From assembly GCA_023262125.1 (NCBI GenBank), contig JALRDT010000056.1, positions 1-13,788 on the forward strand: a stretch of DNA of 13,788 nucleotides, given 5' to 3'. Of the stretch, positions 8,989 to 13,788 are shown piece after piece. Positions within the stretch are counted from its first letter, which is position 1; every line of letters begins with the position of its first letter. Under the pieces are notes generated by a model. That model was not told the origin of the DNA. It was given only the letters and a program-made list of their open reading frames with translations, and searched no databases. This stretch comes from Candidatus Nanopelagicaceae bacterium. Lineage in GTDB: Bacteria > Actinomycetota > Actinomycetes > Nanopelagicales > Nanopelagicaceae. Position numbers and translations under genes: made by a program.

Positions 8989-9707
8989 TAATTTGCAACT
9001 TTCAAAGCTTCTTCGAGTGAGAATGCGCCAGCATAAAGGGCTTTACCCATGATTGCGCCTTCAACTCCAATTGAAACCAACTTTCTTAAAGCTTCAATAT
9101 CTGCAAGTGAAGAAATTCCACCTGATGCAACAACTGGCGCTTTCGTAACATCGCATACACTTTTTAGTAAATCAAGGTTAGGTCCTTTTAAGGTTCCGTC
9201 TTTGGTTACATCTGTTACGACATAACGGGCACAACCGTCTCTATCCAATCTATCGATGGTTTCGAAAATATCTCCGCCCTCTTTAGTCCATCCACGTGCT
9301 GCTAATGTTCGACCACGAACATCCAGACCAACTGCAATCCGATCGCCAAATTCTGCAATAACTTTTGATGTCCAATCTGGATTTTCAAGCGCTGCAGTTC
9401 CAAGATTTACTCGTTTGCATCCAGTTGCCAGAGCTCTTCTTAAAGATTCGTCATCTCTGATTCCGCCAGATAATTCGACCTTTATATCTAACTTGCCAAT
9501 TACATCTGCTAATAATTCTGCGTTGCTACCTAAACCGAAGGCTGCATCAAGGTCGACTAAATGAATCCATTCGGCCCCGGCGCTTTGAAAATCCAGAGCT
9601 GCATCAAGTGGAGCGCCGTAATTTGATTCGCTACCTAATTCTCCTTGAACTAAGCGAACTGCTTGGCCATCTTTAACGTCTACAGCTGGCAATAATTCTA
9701 ATTTCAT
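8988..9707 (-). CDS. priA: Bifunctional phosphoribosyl isomerase A (HisA/TrpF)
   Basis: PriA isomerises both ProFAR (histidine) and phosphoribosylanthranilate (tryptophan), replacing separate HisA and TrpF in Actinobacteria. The 239-residue TIM barrel has the HisA-like catalytic Asp10 ([10 protein letters not shown]), Asp129 (VGLDVRG) and Asp170 ([13 protein letters not shown]). It also has the residues linked to dual use: Arg18 in [15 protein letters not shown], and Arg138 with Trp140 in [10 protein letters not shown], matching Arg143/Trp145 of the M. tuberculosis enzyme. The start chosen is ATG at 9707, overlapping the hisH stop as ATGA, with GGTGGAG about 5 bases upstream; a start at 9722 would add five residues encoded by that ribosome-binding site. 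No trpF is seen in the window, which fits bifunctionality. Dual activity is inferred from residues and context. Confidence 0.95.
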   Translation of the reverse strand: MKLELLPAVDVKDGQAVRLVQGELGSESNYGAPLDAALDFQSAGAEWIHLVDLDAAFGLGSNAELLADVIGKLDIKVELSGGIRDDESLRRALATGCKRVNLGTAALENPDWTSKVIAEFGDRIAVGLDVRGRTLAARGWTKEGGDIFETIDRLDRDGCARYVVTDVTKDGTLKGPNLDLLKSVCDVTKAPVVASGGISSLADIEALRKLVSIGVEGAIMGKALYAGAFSLEEALKVAN

Positions 9708-10297
9708 AAACTCTCCACCCAATTACTAATCAATTTCAGCCCTGCAGCACCACTCTTCTCAGGATGAAATTGCGTTGCTGCAATTGGGCCTTCTTCAACT
9801 GCAGAGAGAAACTTTCCGTAATAATCTGAGGTGGCCCACGATGAAACTTTGGCTTGTTTAACCGCATAAGAATGAACAAAATAGAAGGATTCTTTCTCGA
9901 TGCCATTAAATAACTTAGATTCACCGAAAATTTCAACAGTATTCCAGCCCATATGTGGCAATACTGGCGCATTTAACTTTTCAACAATTCCGCCCAATGC
10001 GCCTACCCCATCATATTTTCCAAGTTCGAGTCCATGTTCAAACAAAATTTGCATGCCGACGCATATACCAAGTGTTGGCTTACCTGCTGCAACTCTAGAT
10101 TGAATTACTTCATCACCATTTAATTTGAGTAGACCATCCATGCAAGCGCCGAATGCTCCAACTCCAGGCACAACTAATGCATCTGCATTTGATGCAATTT
10201 CTGGGTCTGAAGTCAGAGAAACTTTTCTACCAGTTGTCTCAAAAGCTCTCTGTGCTGATCTTAGATTTCCTGACCCATAGTCAAGAATTGCTATCAA
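9704..10297 (-). CDS. hisH: Imidazole glycerol phosphate synthase, glutamine amidotransferase subunit
   Basis: HisH hydrolyses glutamine and feeds ammonia to HisF. The 197-residue class I amidotransferase has the full triad: Cys79 in LGICVGMQ, His178 and Glu180 in [10 protein letters not shown]. Other family marks are the N-terminal [18 protein letters not shown] and PHMGWNTV. The length is normal. The start is TTG at 10297, overlapping the hisB stop codon by four bases (TTGA). The N-terminus [11 protein letters not shown] is exactly the family start, so the uncommon codon is convincing. It ends in a four-base overlap with priA. Translational coupling on both sides is likely. Confidence 0.97.
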   Translation of the reverse strand: MIAILDYGSGNLRSAQRAFETTGRKVSLTSDPEIASNADALVVPGVGAFGACMDGLLKLNGDEVIQSRVAAGKPTLGICVGMQILFEHGLELGKYDGVGALGGIVEKLNAPVLPHMGWNTVEIFGESKLFNGIEKESFYFVHSYAVKQAKVSSWATSDYYGKFLSAVEEGPIAATQFHPEKSGAAGLKLISNWVESL

Positions 10298-10875
10298 AGT
10301 GTTCCCTTTGTCGATGGAATTCCTGCGACGCCATCTAATTTAATTGCATCACGTAACGCACGAGCTACTGCCTTAAATTGTGATTCAAAAACATGGTGGG
10401 CATTTCGTCCTTCAAGTACACGAATATGAATTGCGATACGAGCTTCGGCAACTATTGATTCCCAGATGTGCTTTCCTAAAGTGGTATCAAAAGTTCCGAT
10501 GAGCTCAACAATTTCAGGCTGACGATAAACAAGGTATGGGCGACCTGATAAATCAATCGCAACTTGTGTTAATGATTCATCAATCGGAACTAATGCATCA
10601 CCAAATCGGCGAATGCCAGATTTATCACCCAGCGCTTCACGGAGCGCTTGTCCAAAAGCTAACGATGTATCTTCAACTGTGTGATGTGAATCCACTTCGG
10701 TATCGCCCTTAGTTTTGATAATTAAATCAATTCCTGAATGTTTTCCTAGCTGGCTCATCATGTGATCAAAAAATGGCACTCCGGTATCTACAGATACATT
10801 GCCATTTCCATCAAGATTAATCTCAACCAGTACTGATGATTCCTTGGTTGTGCGTTCGACTCGAGCGGTTCTCAT
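10294..10875 (-). CDS. hisB: Imidazoleglycerol-phosphate dehydratase
   Basis: HisB dehydrates imidazole glycerol phosphate to imidazole acetol phosphate using two manganese ions. At 193 residues it is the monofunctional form, without the phosphatase domain of enteric HisB, so histidinol-phosphatase must be encoded elsewhere. The metal-binding repeats are intact: PFFDHM (His38), DSHHTVED (His64, His65, Glu68), the His136 segment LGKHIWES, and RNAHHVFESQFKA (His160, His161, Glu164). The N-terminus shows R-x-ER-T-KE typical of the family, and the protein ends in the usual IPSTKG segment. The start is ATG at 10875, overlapping the hisC stop as ATGA. The end overlaps hisH by four bases. Confidence 0.98.
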   Translation of the reverse strand: MRTARVERTTKESSVLVEINLDGNGNVSVDTGVPFFDHMMSQLGKHSGIDLIIKTKGDTEVDSHHTVEDTSLAFGQALREALGDKSGIRRFGDALVPIDESLTQVAIDLSGRPYLVYRQPEIVELIGTFDTTLGKHIWESIVAEARIAIHIRVLEGRNAHHVFESQFKAVARALRDAIKLDGVAGIPSTKGTL

Positions 10876-11972
10876 AGCGCGCCTTTCAAGGCTTTTTGTA
10901 CGGCCTTAAGGAAGATTTGGTTTTCGGCTTCATTGCCAATTGTTACTCTCAAATAACCAGGCAATCCTACATCGCGGATTAATACCCCATCGGCTAATAG
11001 CTCTTGCCACAGATCATGCGAGCTTTCTTTAAACCCGGAGAAAAGAATGAAATTTGCATCTGAAGGGATAACTTTTAAACCTAGCTCCTCAAGATTCCTA
11101 GCAAGTTTGTCACGATCTTTGATTAACTTTGCAACTTCTGCAAGCAACTCATCTTGGAAATCAAGAGCTACCTCTGCAGCTGACTGGGTTAATGCCGATA
11201 AATGATATGGGAGTCGAACCAATTGAATCGCATCTATAACTATTTTGTTAGCTGCAAGGTACCCAAGCCTTGCACCGGCAAATGCGAAGGCCTTAGACAT
11301 GGTGCGACTTACCAAAACATTAGGAAATTTCTCAATTAAAGAGATTGCAGATTTTTGCGAAGAAAATTCGGCATACGCTTCGTCGACAACTAATAGACCA
11401 TTTACATTTGCAGTTGCCTTTGCCAACTCTTCAATGTCAGAAATAGTAACTGCAGAACCAGTTGGATTGTTTGGTGAGGTAATGAAGGTAAGTGCAGGTT
11501 TATATATAGAAATTTGTTCGATAGCTTTTGAAAGATTTAAAGTGAAATCTGAATTTCTGGCACCTTCTACCCATTCAACATTTGCAACTTTTCCGATTAG
11601 CGGGTGCATCGAATAAGAAGGCACGAAACCAAGCGCTTTACTACTTCCAAATGCCAAGAAAATGGATTGCAAAATTTCATTACTACCGTTGGCAGCCCAG
11701 ATATTTTCAATTTCCAGTTTTACGCCGCTCTGTTTTTCCAAATAATCTGCAAGTCCTTGGCGTAATTTCAATGCATCTCGATCTGGATATCTATTTAAAT
11801 TTTCCGAAACTTCACCGACTCGCTTTGAAATCGCAGCAGCTAAAGTTTTTGAGGGGCCGTATGGATTTTCATTTGTATTTAAACGAGCCAATGCAGGAAC
11901 CTGAGGTGCACCGTAAGGCGTTAATGGGCGAAGCTGTTCTCGAAGTGGTAACCATGCTGGCCAGTTATTCAT
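10872..11972 (-). CDS. hisC: Histidinol-phosphate aminotransferase
   Basis: HisC transfers the amino group of glutamate to imidazole acetol phosphate, giving histidinol phosphate. The 366-residue fold-type I PLP enzyme shows [11 protein letters not shown] (31-41), RYPD (61-64), ANGSNEILQ (94-102), SPNNPTG (166-172), Asp197 and Tyr200 in VVDEAYAEF, and the PLP lysine Lys227 in [17 protein letters not shown]. Near the C-terminus GYLRVTIG carries the substrate-binding arginine. The start chosen is ATG at 11972, with GAGG 7 bases upstream and an 8-base overlap with hisD. A TTG two codons earlier is possible but has poorer spacing. HisC-family proteins can overlap with aromatic aminotransferases, but the setting between hisD and hisB settles the call. 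Confidence 0.97.
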   Translation of the reverse strand: MNNWPAWLPLREQLRPLTPYGAPQVPALARLNTNENPYGPSKTLAAAISKRVGEVSENLNRYPDRDALKLRQGLADYLEKQSGVKLEIENIWAANGSNEILQSIFLAFGSSKALGFVPSYSMHPLIGKVANVEWVEGARNSDFTLNLSKAIEQISIYKPALTFITSPNNPTGSAVTISDIEELAKATANVNGLLVVDEAYAEFSSQKSAISLIEKFPNVLVSRTMSKAFAFAGARLGYLAANKIVIDAIQLVRLPYHLSALTQSAAEVALDFQDELLAEVAKLIKDRDKLARNLEELGLKVIPSDANFILFSGFKESSHDLWQELLADGVLIRDVGLPGYLRVTIGNEAENQIFLKAVQKALKGAL

Positions 11973-13272
11973 TTTCAAACCTCGCAGTTATTGCTTCGCC
12001 ATGTGCAGGAAGATCTTCAGCATTAGCAAGGGTTACCACTGTGTTTGAGATGCCTTCGAAAGCTGACTTGGTATATTCAACAAAATGCAATCCTCTGAGA
12101 AATGTTTGGACAGATAATCCGGATGAATGACAAGCACAACCACCGGTGGGTAATACGTGATTTGAACCGGCAGCGTAATCCCCCAATGAAACTGGTGAAT
12201 ATCGACCAATAAATACTGCTCCTGCATTTCGAATTTGCGCCGCATCTAATTTTGAATTGCGTGTTTGAATTTCTAAGTGCTCGGCTGCATATGCATTTAC
12301 TACCTCTAAACCTTGCTGAACGTTATCAACGATAACTATTGCGGATTGTTGGCTAGTAAGTGCAATTTGAATTCGTTCAGCATGTTTGGTCGCAGGCACC
12401 CTTTTCTGTAATTCAGTTTCTACGGCATCAGCTAATTCAGTGGAGCTTGTAACTAAAACGGATGCTGCAATCACATCATGTTCGGCCTGACTAATTAAAT
12501 CCGTTGCAACATCTGCAGCTATTGCACTTTCATCGGCAAGAACTGCGATTTCAGTTGGCCCTGCTTCAGAGTCAATACCAATTACACCTCTTAGCGCTCT
12601 CTTTGCTGCCGCCACATAGATATTTCCTGGACCGGTAACCATGTCAGCTTTTTCGCAGAGATTTGCCATGCCATACGCAAAAAGGGCAACTGCTTGAGCG
12701 CCACCAATCGCATAAACTTCATCAACACCTAACAATTCGCAAGTTGCCAATATTGTTGAATTTGGCCAACCATCATTATCTGCTTGAGGTGGTGATGCCA
12801 CCGCGATTGATGGTACTTCTGCAATTTGAGCTGGTATCACATTCATTAAAACACTTGAAGGATAAACCGCTCTCCCACCTGGCACATAAAGTCCCACGCG
12901 ATCGACTGGAATCCATTTTTCGATAACTGTTGCACCTGTTTCGACCTCAGTAATTTTATTTTCTCTTTTTTGATCTTGGTGAACTTTTTTGATTCGTGCT
13001 GCAGCCAATTCCAGTGCTGTACGGACTTCGGGATTTAGATTATTGAGCGCCTTGGTTAGTTCGGTTTTTGGAACACGAATTGCTTTGGGTCCAACACCAT
13101 CGAACTTTTGACCTAACTCAATTAAATCCTGCTCGTTACCGTTTTTTACCGTGTTCAAAATTGGTTGAATCAAAACCATTGCGCTATCGACATCTAATTT
13201 GGCGCGTGGAATCACCGAATTAATCTGGGCTTTTGTTAGACGTTGCCCACGTAGGTCTATTCGGCGAATCAT
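11965..13272 (-). CDS. hisD: Histidinol dehydrogenase
   Basis: HisD oxidises histidinol twice with NAD+ to give histidine, the last step. The 435-residue protein has the zinc ligands Gln262 and His265 (SQAEHD), Asp365 ([17 protein letters not shown]) and His424 (PAHGEA), and the catalytic pair Glu331-His332 (AAEHLEI). These fit E. coli Gln259, His262, Asp360, His419, Glu326 and His327 with small offsets. The [20 protein letters not shown] and [14 protein letters not shown] segments are also typical. The start is ATG at 13272, only 20 bases after the dnaE stop and without any Shine-Dalgarno sequence. A TAGAAT hexamer six bases before the ATG suggests a leaderless transcript. It is the first gene of the his-trp operon. 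The dnaE-hisD adjacency is a common actinobacterial order. Confidence 0.98.
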   Translation of the reverse strand: MIRRIDLRGQRLTKAQINSVIPRAKLDVDSAMVLIQPILNTVKNGNEQDLIELGQKFDGVGPKAIRVPKTELTKALNNLNPEVRTALELAAARIKKVHQDQKRENKITEVETGATVIEKWIPVDRVGLYVPGGRAVYPSSVLMNVIPAQIAEVPSIAVASPPQADNDGWPNSTILATCELLGVDEVYAIGGAQAVALFAYGMANLCEKADMVTGPGNIYVAAAKRALRGVIGIDSEAGPTEIAVLADESAIAADVATDLISQAEHDVIAASVLVTSSTELADAVETELQKRVPATKHAERIQIALTSQQSAIVIVDNVQQGLEVVNAYAAEHLEIQTRNSKLDAAQIRNAGAVFIGRYSPVSLGDYAAGSNHVLPTGGCACHSSGLSVQTFLRGLHFVEYTKSAFEGISNTVVTLANAEDLPAHGEAITARFENE

Positions 13273-13284
13273 GCCGATATTCTA
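13273..13284 (-). promoter_or_regulatory. Probable -10 element of a leaderless hisD promoter
   Basis: TAGAAT (13284-13279) fits the actinobacterial -10 pattern TANNNT. It is followed by six bases (ATCGGC) and then the hisD ATG, so transcription would begin at or next to the start codon. No ribosome-binding site is present, which fits a leaderless message. A -35 box at the usual distance is weak (GACTGC, inside the end of dnaE). Confidence 0.5.
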
Positions 13285-13292
13285 CTTTAAAA

Positions 13293-13556
13293 CTATTTTA
13301 CGCAGTCTGCTCCAAGAATGGCCTTCAAATCAGCGTTGAGACTAGGAGATGAAGTCACTTGAAAACTTAATTTATGAGTAGTTGTCTTTCCTTGATCTGT
13401 AACAATAAGTTGCACCTCACGCTTGCCGGGGTGCATACGTAGAGTTTCTTTGATTCTTTCAATTACTGGCTGAGTTAACTGATTTGAATTTGCACTAACG
13501 GTAAATGGTCCCACGGGACCCATTGATAAATCGATTGCAGTCATTTCCATCGCTGG
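13293..13556 (-). CDS. dnaE: DNA polymerase III alpha subunit, C-terminal fragment
   Basis: About 87 codons encode the extreme C-terminus of actinobacterial DnaE1, the replicative polymerase catalytic subunit. The match rests on AMEMTAIDLS, PVIERIKETLRMHPGKREV and the closing SSPSLNADLKAILGADC, which parallels the TPSPALMADLKALLGPGC type of ending in Streptomyces. This tail region lies beyond the OB-fold and is not catalytic. The gene ends with TAG 20 bases before hisD, the normal position. Upstream of Ala at 13553-13551 the DnaE-like sequence stops and an in-frame TGA follows at 13562-13560, because the DNA changes there to a yraN-like gene. This is a junction artefact or rearrangement; no start is expected here. 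Confidence 0.85.
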   Translation of the reverse strand, partial: PAMEMTAIDLSMGPVGPFTVSANSNQLTQPVIERIKETLRMHPGKREVQLIVTDQGKTTTHKLSFQVTSSPSLNADLKAILGADCVK

Positions 13557-13560
13557 CAAT
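13545..13560. other. Junction between yraN fragment and dnaE tail
   Basis: Two minus-strand coding regions in different frames meet within these bases. The YraN-like reading is good through IDVVAILIASDG (ending near 13546). The DnaE reading is good from AMEMT (starting near 13553). They share roughly the bases CCAGCGATGGA (13556-13546), which could serve as a short homology for a false join. Confidence 0.7.
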
Positions 13561-13788
13561 CAGTATTGCCACCACATCAATTGTGTATTCACACCCTAAA
13601 CACCCGTGTGTTGCGAGCCAACCCATAGCAAGTCGTTGCATCCGATGGGCCTTTTCACGATTGATTGCTTCGAAAGGATGTCCGAAAGCTAGAGAACTTC
13701 GCGTCTTCACTTCAATGAAGTGAAATGCCCCATTGCTATCAAGTGAGACTAAATCAATCTCTCCTTCGCGGATACGCCAATTTCGATC
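13549..13788 (-). CDS. yraN: YraN/UPF0102 endonuclease-like protein, fragment (open at window edge)
   Basis: About 80 codons match the YraN (UPF0102) family, small proteins with a restriction-endonuclease-like core and poorly known function. From the window edge the frame reads NWRIREGEIDLVSLD, then FIEVKTRSSLAFGHPFEAI, REKAHRMQRLA and finally YTIDVVAILIASDG. The GEIDLV aspartate with the E-x-K of EVKTR form the nuclease-like D...ExK motif. The start lies beyond base 13788 and the last few residues are lost at the junction with dnaE. The remaining codons down to 13495 in this frame are shadow reading of dnaE. In Actinobacteria yraN normally sits near rnhB/comM-type genes and not beside dnaE-hisD, so its position here is suspect. 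Wording such as FGHPFEAI fits an actinobacterial source. Confidence 0.85.

Noticed and set aside
11582..12130. Long plus-strand open frame (182 codons) opposite hisC and hisD
   Set aside because: It lies wholly antisense to two well-supported genes, has no recognisable domain or ribosome-binding site, and its residues have no family resemblance.
13495..13545. C-terminal extension of the yraN reading frame
   Set aside because: These bases are dnaE coding in another frame; the apparent extension is read-through of the junction.

Overview
The window looks like an AT-rich actinobacterial chromosome segment. Nearly all coding is on the minus strand. The gene order dnaE-hisDCBH-priA-hisFI-trpE-(small membrane protein)-trpCBA-DsbA-like-lgt-(VIT family)-gltB is the classic actinobacterial his/trp/lgt/glt neighbourhood. 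The protein sequences are actinobacterial in type: a bifunctional PriA instead of separate HisA and TrpF, and a TrpE close to the mycobacterial/streptomycete form. The AT-rich, tightly packed style suggests the small-genome freshwater acI lineage (Nanopelagicales: Planktophila/Nanopelagicus-like). That assignment is inference and was not tested.

Layout, read 5'->3' along the minus strand (right to left): a partial yraN-like gene at the right edge is joined abruptly to the last ~88 codons of dnaE. Next come hisD, hisC, hisB, hisH, priA, hisF and hisI. The trp block follows with almost no gap: trpE, a 59-residue single-pass membrane protein too short to be called routinely, trpC, trpB and trpA. 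Then come a membrane-anchored DsbA-like thiol oxidoreductase, the prolipoprotein transferase lgt, and a VIT/CCC1-family metal transporter. After a 120-base leader comes the first ~323 codons of gltB. At the left edge gltB is cut and joined to a plus-strand piece of a malate dehydrogenase gene that looks Bacteroidetes-like and is visibly more GC-rich.

Together the his and trp genes cover eight histidine steps (HisG and HisE are absent here) and most of tryptophan synthesis (TrpG and TrpD are absent here). PriA supplies both the HisA and TrpF isomerisations. Most neighbouring genes overlap by 1-8 bases or are separated by 0-22 bases, so this is very probably one long translationally coupled operon. 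A likely leaderless promoter sits directly before hisD.

There is no mobile element, CRISPR array, tRNA or rRNA, and no defence or biosynthetic novelty island that I can see. No gene-free stretch exceeds 300 bases; the longest is the 120-base gltB leader. The points most worth a second look are the two edge junctions (probably assembly or amplification chimeras), the small trp-region membrane protein, and three small regulatory-scale details: the leaderless hisD start, a 12-base repeat at trpB/trpA, and alternative hairpins before gltB.
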